This document shows positions 43,835 to 52,932 of a stretch of DNA of 64,000 nt, piece by piece (within the stretch, counting starts at the first letter, position 1; every line of letters starts with the position of its first letter). Location of the stretch: assembly GCA_018066285.1 (NCBI GenBank), contig JAGHRS010000052.1, forward strand, positions 26,189 through 90,188. Reading direction: 5' to 3'. Origin of the DNA: Candidatus Treponema caballi. GTDB lineage: Bacteria > Spirochaetota > Spirochaetia > Treponematales > Treponemataceae. The notes under the pieces are model-generated. The model ran no database searches. It was not told the DNA's origin and saw only the letters and a program-made list of their open reading frames with translations. The translations under genes were made by a program, and so were the position numbers.

Positions 43835-45493
43835 ATGAAGTATTCCGTTACGCTGACAGTACCCGAAGGAGACGATACAAGCGAAGCCGCCCTCAGAAAG
43901 CTCGCCGTGCAGGAGATTGCAAAAAAGGCGAAACGCATCACCGAGAAAGACATTTCTGCGTTCATCTTCAAGAAAAAGTCGCTTGATGCACGGCGTAACG
44001 CAATCAAGACGGTCTTCCGCTACGATGTCTACACGGATGGCGACAAGCCGGATGAAGCGGATAGAGCCCTGCGTCCGTGGCTTCAAGCTGGAAAACAGGA
44101 CGCGCGCCAGGTCGTCATCATAGGGGATGGTCCGGCGGGGATTTTTGCAGCACTCCGGCTGCTTGAGGATGGCATTAAGCCCGTCATCATTGAACGCGGC
44201 CCCGAAGCCGCCCAGAGAAAGCGCGACATTGCAGACATTTCCCGCACAGGCTCAGTCCACGCGGATTCAAACTACTGCTTTGGAGAAGGCGGCGCCGGTA
44301 CGTTCTCTGACGGAAAGCTCTTCAGCCGTTCCAACAAGCGGGGCAACATAGACAAGATTCTGCAGATTTTCGCCTTTCACGGCGCTCAGGCCTCAATAAC
44401 GACGGATGCTCATCCGCATATAGGAACTGACAGGCTGCCGGCCATAATCGGCGCCATGAACGAGACAATCCGCTCTCACGGCGGAGAAGTGCATTTCAAC
44501 ACGCGCTGTGAGAAGCTCATTATGGAAGAAAATCGTGTAACAGGAGTTTCCTGCATTGATACGCTTACCGGCAGCCGCTCTGAATACCGCGGAAAAGCCG
44601 TCATTCTGGCGACCGGCCACTCAGCCCCGGACATCTACGAAATGCTTGCCGCGGCAAATCCCGCTGCCCTTGAGGCGAAAACGTTCGCCGCCGGTGTACG
44701 CGTGGAACACCCGCGTGAAAAGATAGACCGCATCCAGTACCACGGCCGAGAGCGCGGAGGAGACCTTCCGGCGGCGGAGTACCGGCTTACCACGCAGGTT
44801 GATGGCCGCGGCGTCTACAGTTTCTGCATGTGTCCCGGCGGACTTGTTGTTCCATCCGCTTCTGCTCCGGGCGGCGTTGTTGTAAACGGCATGTCGCCTT
44901 CAAGCAGGAATGCACGCTGGTCAAACGCGGCCATCGTCGTGGAACTTCGCCCGGAGGACTACGGCGCCACGGACGCGCTCGCAGGACTGCACTTCCGCAC
45001 ACAGCTTGAGCAGGCCGCATACAACGCCTGTCATGATGGCGCAGAAGCTTTTGAAAGCTCTACTGTTAATAAGGCCTCGGAACGCATAGAAGGCACGGGC
45101 GGCGTGAACCCGCAGGCGGCGCCGGCACAGCGGCTGGTCGACTTTCTTGAAGGACGCCTGAGCAGTTCGCTTCCTGAAAGCAGCTACACACCCGGCCTGG
45201 TCAGCGCGCGGCTCGACCTTGTGCTTCCCGAACACATAAGCAGGCGGCTCAAGCAGGCATTCCGAGATTTTGACAGGAACATGCACGGTTTTATCTGTGA
45301 GGAAGCGCTGCTGATTGCGCCTGAAACGCGCACCTCAACACCGGTGCGCATTCTGCGCGACAAGGAAACGCGCGAGAGCCCGGTGCTGAAAGGTCTTTAT
45401 CCTGCCGGCGAAGGCTCAGGCTACGCGGGCGGCATCACTTCAAGCGCCATGGATGGAGAAAGTACCGCCGCCTTGGTCAGCGGTCTGGTATAA
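43835..45493 (+). CDS. FAD-dependent dehydrogenase (COG2509-like)
   Basis: 552 residues. A basic N-terminal extension of about 85 residues precedes the dinucleotide-binding motif VIIGDGPAGIFAALRLLEDG. Family blocks SNYCFGEGGAGTFSDGKLFSR, ILATGHSAPDIYEML and YPAGEGSGYAGGITSSAMDG (FAD contact near the end) match uncharacterised FAD dehydrogenases found in many bacteria. The redox substrate is unknown. The gene starts six bases after an extended -10 box with no ribosome site. Confidence 0.87.
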   Translation: MKYSVTLTVPEGDDTSEAALRKLAVQEIAKKAKRITEKDISAFIFKKKSLDARRNAIKTVFRYDVYTDGDKPDEADRALRPWLQAGKQDARQVVIIGDGPAGIFAALRLLEDGIKPVIIERGPEAAQRKRDIADISRTGSVHADSNYCFGEGGAGTFSDGKLFSRSNKRGNIDKILQIFAFHGAQASITTDAHPHIGTDRLPAIIGAMNETIRSHGGEVHFNTRCEKLIMEENRVTGVSCIDTLTGSRSEYRGKAVILATGHSAPDIYEMLAAANPAALEAKTFAAGVRVEHPREKIDRIQYHGRERGGDLPAAEYRLTTQVDGRGVYSFCMCPGGLVVPSASAPGGVVVNGMSPSSRNARWSNAAIVVELRPEDYGATDALAGLHFRTQLEQAAYNACHDGAEAFESSTVNKASERIEGTGGVNPQAAPAQRLVDFLEGRLSSSLPESSYTPGLVSARLDLVLPEHISRRLKQAFRDFDRNMHGFICEEALLIAPETRTSTPVRILRDKETRESPVLKGLYPAGEGSGYAGGITSSAMDGESTAALVSGLV

Positions 45494-45583
45494 GAGAGCG
45501 GTCCCGCGGCGGAGCGACAATGCGCGTGGCGCATTCTCGCGACAAGGGTGGTTTAAAAGCGCCGCCTTGGTCAGCCGGGCGTT

Positions 45584-45683
45584 GCGGGCCGGCGCCTGAG
45601 GCCCGCAAGAGGGGGCAGCGGACAAGACCGGAGCGAGCGGGGAGCGAGTGAGGACTTGGGAGCGAGGGGCAGGCGCCCCTTTT
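45584..45683 (+). repeat. Interspersed hairpin-linker-hairpin element, copy R2
   Basis: Hairpin GCGGGCC...GGCCCGC, then AGAGGGGGCAGCG, the shared body with AAGACCGGAGCGAGC and GGGAGCGAGGGGC, ending in the same AGGGGC-AGGC-GCCCCT hairpin and TTT as copy R1 at 38.4 kb. It lies between the FAD gene and the DUF1295 gene; another hairpin (AATGCGC/GCGCATT) precedes it near 45525. The final hairpin with T-run may terminate the FAD gene. Confidence 0.75.
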
Positions 45684-45698
45684 ATGGCTTTCTTGAAA

Positions 45699-45708
45699 GG
45701 TGTATACT
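45699..45708 (+). promoter_or_regulatory. -10 promoter of the DUF1295 gene (leaderless)
   Basis: TTGAAAGGTG-TATACT, box 45703-45708, six bases, ATG 45715. The block TGAAAGGTGTATACT recurs exactly before queD. Confidence 0.65.
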
Positions 45709-45714
45709 TTCCGC

Positions 45715-46560
45715 ATGAAGAATATCAAACGTGGTTTAAGCTGTCTGATTCTCCTTCTTGTGTATGTGCTTTCGTTTGTTGCTGGTTGGATTATCAGCGG
45801 TTGTATCAATCTTAAAATCTGTTCATCACTCTTAGTTGCGGATGTTGCTGCTACTGTCATCGTTTTTGTGTTCAGTGTCTTTTTTGGGAATGCGTCTGTG
45901 TACGATCCGTACTGGAGCGTGCAGCCGCTTGTATTCGTGACTGGCGCGGCCGTCGCTCACGGGGTGAACCTGCTGGGCGTGCTCATCCTGATTGCCATCT
46001 GGTTCTGGGGACTCAGGCTGACGGCGAACTGGGCGTACACGTTCCACGGGCTCGGTCATCAGGACTGGCGCTACACGATGCTGAAAGAAAAATCCGGGTG
46101 GTTCTATCCTGTCGTGAACTTCTTCGGCATCCACATGATTCCGACGCTTGTCGTCTACTGCTGCATGCGCCCGGCCATCCGCATGATTGAGGACGGATGT
46201 GCTTTCAGACCGCTTTCACTCATCGGCATTGTCATCTCACTCGGAGCGGCGACAATGCAGGGAATCGCCGACATCCAGATGCACTCATTCAAGAAGAACG
46301 GCGGAACCGGCTTCATCCGCGTGGGACTCTGGAAGTACGGGAGACATCCGAATTATCTTGGCGAAATCATGATGTGGTGGGGTGTCGCGCTTACGTGGCT
46401 TCTTTCTTCGCCGGATTTGAGCAACTGGCCGCTCATGATTTCAGGCGCGGTGTTCAATACGTGTCTCTTCCTATTCATCAGCATTCCGCTGGCAGAAAAA
46501 CATCAGGCCAGGAAAAGCGGATTCGCTGAATACAAGAAAGAAACCCGGCTGTTTATATAG
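45715..46560 (+). CDS. DUF1295 / isoprenylcysteine methyltransferase-like membrane protein
   Basis: 281 residues from ATG 45715, with about seven hydrophobic segments. FRYHPNY-type block near the end (KYGRHPNYLGEIMMWWG) is the signature shared by DUF1295, steroid 5-alpha-reductase C-terminal and ICMT-like proteins, and DPYWSVQP is typical of DUF1295. Members may methylate or reduce lipid-like substrates; the role here is unknown. Followed after 52 bases by queD with its own promoter. Confidence 0.85.
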   Translation: MKNIKRGLSCLILLLVYVLSFVAGWIISGCINLKICSSLLVADVAATVIVFVFSVFFGNASVYDPYWSVQPLVFVTGAAVAHGVNLLGVLILIAIWFWGLRLTANWAYTFHGLGHQDWRYTMLKEKSGWFYPVVNFFGIHMIPTLVVYCCMRPAIRMIEDGCAFRPLSLIGIVISLGAATMQGIADIQMHSFKKNGGTGFIRVGLWKYGRHPNYLGEIMMWWGVALTWLLSSPDLSNWPLMISGAVFNTCLFLFISIPLAEKHQARKSGFAEYKKETRLFI

Positions 46561-46596
46561 CAGGATGAGTTTTGGGGTTTCGTCAGTTCCCTGAAA

Positions 46597-46606
46597 GGTG
46601 TATACT
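46597..46606 (+). promoter_or_regulatory. -10 promoter of queD (leaderless)
   Basis: CTGAAAGGTG-TATACT, box 46601-46606, six bases, ATG 46613. Confidence 0.65.
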
Positions 46607-46612
46607 GCCCGT

Positions 46613-47017
46613 ATGTTTGAAGTACGCGTTGAGGCGGATTTTGCGGCCGCCCATTTCCTGAAGGATTATCACGGCAAGTGCGAGAATCTGCACGGCCACA
46701 ACTACTCGGTTTTTGCGCATGTGCGCGGCTCTGAGCTTGATGAGGGCGGCATGCTGCTCGATTTCGGCATTCTGAAGACGGCGCTGCGCTCGGTCTGCAA
46801 GAAGGTCGACCATACGAACCTGAACGACCTTGTGGATGAAGCGGGCAACAGCGTCTTCAATCAGAATCCGAGCGCCGAACGCATCGCGAAGTGGATTTTC
46901 ACCCAGCTCGAAGCCGCCCTGCGTGCCAACCCGGATGCCGCGGCCGTAGCCGACAAACTCTGGGCCGTCGACGTCTTCGAAACCTCGACAAGCCGCGCCC
47001 GCTACACGCGAGACTGA
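46613..47017 (+). CDS. queD: 6-carboxy-tetrahydropterin synthase QueD-like
   Basis: 134 residues from ATG 46613 (MFEVRVEADFAAAHFL). The zinc histidines and catalytic cysteine are in AAAHFL and CENLHGHNY; VDHTNLND and VFETSTSRARY are the later family blocks. It makes an early intermediate of queuosine and other deazapurines. No other queuosine genes are visible nearby. Confidence 0.92.
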   Translation: MFEVRVEADFAAAHFLKDYHGKCENLHGHNYSVFAHVRGSELDEGGMLLDFGILKTALRSVCKKVDHTNLNDLVDEAGNSVFNQNPSAERIAKWIFTQLEAALRANPDAAAVADKLWAVDVFETSTSRARYTRD

Positions 47018-47041
47018 CTTGCGGAGCGCCCTTCTCTGCGG

Positions 47042-47047
47042 TAAAAT
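47042..47047 (+). promoter_or_regulatory. Possible -10 box of murE
   Basis: TAAAAT followed by nine bases and ATG 47057, with no ribosome site. A leader of two or three bases would result. Confidence 0.4.
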
Positions 47048-47056
47048 GTCATTTAT

Positions 47057-48778
47057 ATGGAAAAGAAGCTTTCTTCCCTTTTATCTGCTCTTCAGGACTG
47101 GTCGTACGAACTTAACGACGGCTCAGATCCGCTTGTAAACGCACTTGTCTATGATTCCCGCCTTGTAAAGCCGGGTTCCCTTTATTTTGCCTGGCCGGGC
47201 GTCCACGTTCACGGCAACACGTTCATCGCAAAAGCCATTGCCGCCGGTGCCGCCGCAGTCATCTTCCAGGACGAGCTCCCATCTGACGCGCTCGACGCAG
47301 CACGCACAGCCGCCGTTCCGCTTATCCGCGTGAAGGATTCGCGCCACGCCATGTCACCGGCAGCGGCCGCTTTCTACGACGACCCGTCTTCAAAGCTCGC
47401 AGTTATCGGCATTACGGGCACGGAAGGCAAAAGCACGACTGTCTTCCTCGTCTGGCAGCTTTTACGGATGTGCGGCAAGAAAGCCGGCTTCATCTCAACA
47501 GTAAACTATTCGCTCGGTGACGATGCCATGGCAAATCCCGAGCATCAGACTACACCTGAAGCGACTGTCGTTCAGGAAAAACTCTATCAGATGGTCGAAA
47601 ACGGATGTGAGTACGCCGTTGTCGAAAGCTCAAGCCACGGTCTTTCACTGCTGACAAGCCGTCTTGCGGATGTGCAGTTCGACGTCGGCATCATGATGAA
47701 CGTCACACACGAGCACCTTGAGTTCCACGGCACGTTCGAACAGTATCGCTTTGACAAGGCAAACCTGTTCCGCGCGCTCGACCGGAACCTGAACAGACGC
47801 GACGTCGCCCCGCTTTCAGGCATCGTAACGCACACCAAGACCATTCTTGGGGCTCAGCGCGAAGTGCCTGCTTTCGGCATCGTGAACCTTGAAGACCCGT
47901 CTGCCGCCTATTTTCAGGATGCAACAGAGTGCCCGGTCTACGGATACACCACGTTCGGCAAAGCAGGAGCAGGTGCTGGCAAAGGCGGCGTAAAGCTCCC
48001 TGAGTTCACGATGAAGGAAGGCTGCGCATGGATGAGCGCACACGACATCGTGACTGACAGCGAGGGCGTTTCGTTCCGCATTGAAAACAACAACATCAGT
48101 CAGGTTGCCCCGGGCTGCCACATGAGGATAAACCTTCCCGGCACGTTCAACGTCTACAACACGATGGCAGCCGTCATCGCTGTCTCCATGCTCCTTGGCA
48201 GAAACGCCAGCGAGCAGCGCGACAATGTTGAGAAACTGCTGCCTGTCAAAGGCCGCATGACGACAATCAGCCGGGGACAGCCGTTCGAAGTCATCGTTGA
48301 CTACGCACACACGCCGTCCAGTTTCAATACGATTTTCCCGCCACTCCGCGAGCGTCTCAGCGCCGAAGGTAAAGGCGGCAGACTCATCAGCCTTTTTGGT
48401 TCAGGCGGCGAGCGCGACACCAAAAAGCGCCCCGAGCAGGGACGCATTGCAGCTGAGTTCTGCGACATCGTCTTCCTTGCCGATGAAGACCCGCGCGGCG
48501 AAGTGCCGATGGAACTGCTCGAAGACATTGCCGCCGGCTGTGTAAACGCAGACCGCACCCGCGCAGGAGGAAAGCCCGTTGTCCGCGAGGATACGCTCTT
48601 CCTCATTCCGGACAGGCCGACCGCCATCAGGAAAGCGTTCAGTCTGGCCAAACCCGGCGACATCGTGCTGCTGCTTGGAAAGGCACACGAAAACTCAATC
48701 ATCTACAAAGACCACGTCATGCCTTATGACGAGATAAGCGAAGCCGAAAAAGCCCTGGATGAGCTGCTCGGTAAATAA
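47057..48778 (+). CDS. murE: UDP-N-acetylmuramoyl-tripeptide synthetase (MurE family)
   Basis: 573 residues, somewhat longer than the usual 480-500. The ATP loop is ITGTEGKSTTVFLVW; VVESSSHGLSL and NVTHEHLEFHG, and the C-terminal DYAHTPSSF, are MurE blocks. The motif that selects the third amino acid, DNPR in diaminopimelate-adding enzymes, reads EDPR here (ADEDPRGE), which fits a different diamino acid; treponemal peptidoglycan is known to contain ornithine, so ornithine is the likely substrate (inference). The ddl gene follows, 13 bases after the stop. Confidence 0.9.
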   Translation: MEKKLSSLLSALQDWSYELNDGSDPLVNALVYDSRLVKPGSLYFAWPGVHVHGNTFIAKAIAAGAAAVIFQDELPSDALDAARTAAVPLIRVKDSRHAMSPAAAAFYDDPSSKLAVIGITGTEGKSTTVFLVWQLLRMCGKKAGFISTVNYSLGDDAMANPEHQTTPEATVVQEKLYQMVENGCEYAVVESSSHGLSLLTSRLADVQFDVGIMMNVTHEHLEFHGTFEQYRFDKANLFRALDRNLNRRDVAPLSGIVTHTKTILGAQREVPAFGIVNLEDPSAAYFQDATECPVYGYTTFGKAGAGAGKGGVKLPEFTMKEGCAWMSAHDIVTDSEGVSFRIENNNISQVAPGCHMRINLPGTFNVYNTMAAVIAVSMLLGRNASEQRDNVEKLLPVKGRMTTISRGQPFEVIVDYAHTPSSFNTIFPPLRERLSAEGKGGRLISLFGSGGERDTKKRPEQGRIAAEFCDIVFLADEDPRGEVPMELLEDIAAGCVNADRTRAGGKPVVREDTLFLIPDRPTAIRKAFSLAKPGDIVLLLGKAHENSIIYKDHVMPYDEISEAEKALDELLGK

Positions 48779-48791
48779 AAAGGAGCAAGTC

Positions 48792-49904
48792 ATGAATATT
48801 GCGATTTTATATGGTGGAAAAACCGGAGAACACGAAGTATCCCAGGTATCTGCATCATCAGTTGCCCGGAACATCAATACAAAGAAGCACACAGTCTACC
48901 TCATCAGCATCACGAAAGAAGGTGAGTGGTTCCTGCAGGGCGATGCAGAACTTGAGCGCATCAAGGCGGATGCAAAAGCCATCCTGTCAGATGCACCTAC
49001 AGGCACAAAAGTCACCATCGTTCCAGGAGCAGGAACCGCAGGCGCAATCTGCAGCGTTAAAGACGGAAAACTCACTACCCTGCCCTGCGACGTCGTATTC
49101 CCCGTCATGCACGGAACATTCGGCGAAGACGGCCTTGTACAGGGCCTGCTTGAAATGGCGGAACTGCCCTACTGCGGCCCAGATGTCATGTGCAGCGCAA
49201 TCTCAATGGATAAGGAAAAGACAAAACTCGTCTGGGACTACTACGGACTTCCCGTCGTTCCATACATCACCGTACGCCGCATCGACCGCGATGACGAAGC
49301 AGCCTTTGCCGCAATCCTCAAAAAGAGCGAGAAGGACTTTGAGTGGCCGGTGTTCGTAAAGCCATGCCGCGCAGGCAGTTCTGTCGGTGCAAACAAGGCC
49401 GAGGACCGTGACGCTCTCATCAAGGCAATTGACGAAGCGCTTCTCTGGGACGACAAGGTCCTCATTGAAGCATTCATTCCCGCACGCGAAGTTGAATGCT
49501 CAGTAACGGGCTTCCGCGACATCGCCGTCTACACACCGGGCGAAATCATTCCGTCACACGAGTTCTACGATTACGACGCAAAATACATCGACCCGGATGG
49601 CGCGGCTCTGCGCATACCGGCTGATCTTGATGAAAGCCGCATCCGCGAAGTGCGGGATATGGCGGTCAAGGCATTCCGTGCACTCGACGGCTCAGGAATG
49701 GCAAGAATCGACTTCTTCATCGACAAGAAGACTGGTAAGTTGTATCTGAATGAATTGAATACGATTCCGGGCTTTACGAATATCAGCATGTTCCCCAAGC
49801 TCTGCGAAGCTTCAGGACTGCCTTACCCGGATTTGATAGAAAAGCTCATGCAGATTGCCATTGAACGTTTCAAGGCAACCCGCATGCTTAAGACTTCCAG
49901 ATAA
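48792..49904 (+). CDS. ddl: D-alanine--D-alanine ligase
   Basis: About 370 residues from ATG 48792, with AAGGAG six bases upstream; the longer frame reading back into murE is unlikely. ATP-grasp enzyme with ILYGGKTGEHEVSQVSASS at the start, VFPVMHGTFGEDGLVQGLLE, PVFVKPCRAGSSVGANKAED and YLNELNTIPGFTNISMFP at the end. It supplies the D-Ala-D-Ala dipeptide for the peptidoglycan stem, the step after MurE in the pathway, and is co-transcribed with it. Confidence 0.95.
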   Translation: MNIAILYGGKTGEHEVSQVSASSVARNINTKKHTVYLISITKEGEWFLQGDAELERIKADAKAILSDAPTGTKVTIVPGAGTAGAICSVKDGKLTTLPCDVVFPVMHGTFGEDGLVQGLLEMAELPYCGPDVMCSAISMDKEKTKLVWDYYGLPVVPYITVRRIDRDDEAAFAAILKKSEKDFEWPVFVKPCRAGSSVGANKAEDRDALIKAIDEALLWDDKVLIEAFIPAREVECSVTGFRDIAVYTPGEIIPSHEFYDYDAKYIDPDGAALRIPADLDESRIREVRDMAVKAFRALDGSGMARIDFFIDKKTGKLYLNELNTIPGFTNISMFPKLCEASGLPYPDLIEKLMQIAIERFKATRMLKTSR

Positions 49905-49906
49905 GA

Positions 49907-50539
49907 CTAGAAGCTGAAGGAAATACCAATTTTCGGATTCAGGAGCGTCCAATGCTCCTCGATTCCGTAAGTTGTGGTTGATGATCCTGCAATTTCTGCT
50001 GCCAGGTCCATAGTGTAGTAGTCAAAGTCAAGACCTGCCATAATGCCGATTCCGTCAACAGGGCTGAACTTAACGGCAACATCAACACCAAAACCGAGCA
50101 GTTCGTTTGGATTGACTGATCCGAGCGCGCTTGCCGGCGGGAACCAGAAGTACATGCCTACATTAGGAATAATGTATAAGTTAATTCCGTTTGCGCTGTA
50201 CGGTCTGATTGCAAGACCGAAAGACATATCCATCTGGAAGCCGAGATCACTTGCATTCACATTATTAGCAGAAACAGAATTTGATCCATCAGAAATAGTT
50301 AATTTACTAGGTCTTTCAATATTAACATCAGAAGACATTCCAATGAACTTTGAATACATGGTTGTCGAGGTGAAGCCAAATGTAATGCCCTGGAACTTAT
50401 AATCCCGATACACTGTACCATTAGTAATCGTATCCGTCAGTCCGCCAAAACCAAGGTTCAGGTCGAAAGACCTTTCATCTGCAGCTGCTCCACAAACAAC
50501 AAGTGCACATAAAACGAGCACAGCAATAATCTTTTTCAT
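49907..50539 (-). CDS. Outer-membrane beta-barrel-like protein, 210 aa
   Basis: From ATG 50539 (GGAGG six bases upstream): signal peptide KKIIAVLVLCALVVCGAAA, then a small protein of alternating strands (SFDLNLGFGGLTD, GLAIRPYSANGINLY, VGMYFW) ending LLNPKIGISFSF, with a terminal Phe. It looks like a small outer-membrane barrel (porin- or OmpA-like size). No family recognised. It converges on ddl with only two bases between their stops, and no hairpin was seen there. Confidence 0.75.
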   Translation of the reverse strand: MKKIIAVLVLCALVVCGAAADERSFDLNLGFGGLTDTITNGTVYRDYKFQGITFGFTSTTMYSKFIGMSSDVNIERPSKLTISDGSNSVSANNVNASDLGFQMDMSFGLAIRPYSANGINLYIIPNVGMYFWFPPASALGSVNPNELLGFGVDVAVKFSPVDGIGIMAGLDFDYYTMDLAAEIAGSSTTTYGIEEHWTLLNPKIGISFSF

Positions 50540-50590
50540 ATTTTCCTCCATTGAAAAAAAACGATACATGTGAATTGTAGCACATAAAAA

Positions 50591-51397
50591 TCAGATTTGG
50601 GAAGAACGCAGGAATTCTTTTTTCCATACACGGATAGCAGCAACAACGCAGAGGGCCGCACATAGATATACCAGGAACTCAATGAGGCCTGTAGGGACGC
50701 CGTTCAAAGAGCAGAGTCCAGGCACGAAATCAAGCCATGTATGCAGCAGGATGGCAATTGGGAACAGCCACTTTTTTCCAGGCACCTTACAGGCGGCCCA
50801 CACAACGACTGACAAGCTGATGTGAGCTGCAACGGCCGCAATGCGTTCAACAACAGAAACAAAGAACAGTCCAGGAGTGGCTGTTGCAAGCTGTTCAAAC
50901 GCCGCACCGAGCGCCATAGCCTGCGTTTCTTCAAGCCCCGCGAGCATGGTTTCTGCAGTTCCCGCATTAATGGCAGACGCATAGGCAAGGTTGTTTATCA
51001 TTGAAAGCATGACAATCATGACCACTTCACAGCCACCATGCCCTATGCCGTACATCAGGGCGTTCCCATCATTAGAACGGTGCTTCTTCAGCAGCACTGA
51101 AAAAGCAAAGAAACGGCCGGACTCTTCGAAAATGCCTGCCATAAGCGCACTCACAAGCGCAACAAGCCACATCTTTGGTGCCGGGCCAGAAAGCAAAGAG
51201 GCAACGAGCAGCTGTTTAGGTGCTGTCTCAAGCCCGATGGCAAAAAAAGCGAATATGAATACGCCCGTAATAAAACTCAGAAGATCCGTCTTGAATTTCC
51301 GCTTAACCAGGATAAACGGAACGATTACGAGCGCGGCACACAGAAAAAGAACTATCCATATACACGCAATGGTTGCTGATGAAACTGAAAAAGTCAT
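50591..51397 (-). CDS. YhfC-family intramembrane protein (putative protease)
   Basis: 268 residues, about seven membrane segments. EESGRFFAF and GIGHGGCEVVMI are the conserved acidic and histidine blocks of the YhfC family, distant relatives of CAAX-type intramembrane proteases; they suggest a metal site inside the membrane. AAGGAG lies eight bases before the ATG and a TAAAAT box is visible upstream near 51427. Divergent from the ABC sugar operon. Function not established. Confidence 0.82.
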   Translation of the reverse strand: MTFSVSSATIACIWIVLFLCAALVIVPFILVKRKFKTDLLSFITGVFIFAFFAIGLETAPKQLLVASLLSGPAPKMWLVALVSALMAGIFEESGRFFAFSVLLKKHRSNDGNALMYGIGHGGCEVVMIVMLSMINNLAYASAINAGTAETMLAGLEETQAMALGAAFEQLATATPGLFFVSVVERIAAVAAHISLSVVVWAACKVPGKKWLFPIAILLHTWLDFVPGLCSLNGVPTGLIEFLVYLCAALCVVAAIRVWKKEFLRSSQI

Positions 51398-51544
51398 ATC
51401 TTCACTCCTTTATTTCAGCATTTTACACTATTTTCTCATGAAAAAGATATAAAAGTAGGGAAAAATTCTTATAGAAAAGAGGGCCGAACACTCCTAAACT
51501 AAAGATAGCTTAATATAGCGAGAAAAACATAGGAGGAATTATCT

Positions 51545-52840
51545 ATGAAACGTTTTTCACTGATTCTTATGCTTCTTCTTCTCAGCGTATCTTTAGTATT
51601 CGTTGGTTGTAAGAAAGAAAAGGCAGCTGATGTTGCAGCAGCTCCTGCTGCTAAGGCAACAACAATCGAGTTCTGGCATCTGGATACAACAGATGATCAG
51701 CAGGCTGCATGGAGACAGATTGCAGATAACTTCGAGGCTTCACATCCTGGAGTTACAATCAACATCACATGTCTCGAAAACCAGGCTTTCAAGGACAAGG
51801 TTGCAGTTGTCGTTCAGTCAGGCAATCCACCGGATATGTTCAGAAGCTGGGGTGGCGGTGTCATGATCGAGTATGCTGAAGCTGGTATGCTCAAAGACAT
51901 CACAAAGGATGTAAAGACTGGCAACATTTCTAAGATTGGTTCTGGTGCTATGGGCCTCTATGCTTACAATGGCGTTCAGTATGGTGCTCCATATTCATGC
52001 GGTTTCGTTGGACTCTGGTACAACAAGGCTGTATTCGCAGACTGCGGTCTGACAGAAGCTGACTTCGCAGACTGGGACAAGTTCCTCGCAAGCTGCAAGA
52101 CACTCAAGGCAAAGGGATATGCTCCTATTTCAGTTGGTGAGGCTGAAACATGGACAGGTCACTACTGGTTCACATACCTGGCACAGCGCCTCGGCGGACA
52201 GCCAGACTTCCTCGCAGCTTACAACGGAACAAGCGCTTTCAACAAGGGCTCATTCGTAAAGGCTATGGAGATGTTCAAGGACCTCGTAGATACAAACCCA
52301 TTCCAGGATGGTTTCATGGCTAACACACAGGCTGAAATGGATGCACTCGTTGCAGACCGCAAGGCTGGTGTTGCTCTGATGGGACAGTGGTGTCCATCAA
52401 CAGGTATTGACAATGCTACTACTGATGCTGGAAAGAATGCTGAGTGGGGTGTTATGGCATTCCCAGCAGTTGCAGGCGGAAAGGGTCTTGGCTCTGACGT
52501 ACAGGGTGGTGGTGACGGTTATGTTATCGGTGCTAACGCTCCTGCAGAAACAGTTGATTTCCTCAAGTCACTCTATGAGCCAGAGAACTACAAGATTATC
52601 TGCACAAGACTGAATGCTTGTCCAGTTATTCCTGGCTACAGCGACCTTGTTGATGCTAACATGAACCTCGTTGCCAACACAGTTGCAGAAGCAGGTTACT
52701 TCCAGCTGTACTGGGACCAGTTCCTGCCAGCAGCAGTTGGTGGTGCTGTTTGCGATGCAACAGCAGGTATCTTCGCAGGTACAATTACTCCACAGGCTGC
52801 TTGTGACATGATCCAGAAGTCTTGGGAAGAAAACAAATAA
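51545..52840 (+). CDS. Sugar ABC transporter substrate-binding lipoprotein
   Basis: 431 residues with a lipobox signal (SLVFVGC), then an Ala-rich linker and an extracellular solute-binding domain of family 1 (IEFWHLDTTDDQQAAWRQIADNFEASHPG, GNPPDMFRSWGGG, TWTGHYWFTY, MGQWCP). It captures an oligosaccharide or sugar outside the cell for the two permeases downstream. AGGAGG lies seven bases before the ATG. Codon choice is strongly biased toward a few codons, as in highly expressed genes. A terminator-like hairpin follows and would limit permease expression. Confidence 0.92.
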   Translation: MKRFSLILMLLLLSVSLVFVGCKKEKAADVAAAPAAKATTIEFWHLDTTDDQQAAWRQIADNFEASHPGVTINITCLENQAFKDKVAVVVQSGNPPDMFRSWGGGVMIEYAEAGMLKDITKDVKTGNISKIGSGAMGLYAYNGVQYGAPYSCGFVGLWYNKAVFADCGLTEADFADWDKFLASCKTLKAKGYAPISVGEAETWTGHYWFTYLAQRLGGQPDFLAAYNGTSAFNKGSFVKAMEMFKDLVDTNPFQDGFMANTQAEMDALVADRKAGVALMGQWCPSTGIDNATTDAGKNAEWGVMAFPAVAGGKGLGSDVQGGGDGYVIGANAPAETVDFLKSLYEPENYKIICTRLNACPVIPGYSDLVDANMNLVANTVAEAGYFQLYWDQFLPAAVGGAVCDATAGIFAGTITPQAACDMIQKSWEENK

Positions 52841-52855
52841 TTGAACTGATGTTCT

Positions 52856-52888
52856 AAGCCGGAACAGTTCACTGTTCCGGCTTTTTTT
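52856..52888 (+). terminator. Intercistronic terminator after the binding protein
   Basis: AAGCCGGAACAG and CTGTTCCGGCTT (12 pairs), loop TTCA, then seven T. It lies between the binding-protein and permease genes, where partial read-through would give more binding protein than permease. Confidence 0.85.
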
Positions 52889-52932
52889 CTCTCGTTTTGG
52901 GTTTCACCCACTTAATTAAAAGGTTATAATAA

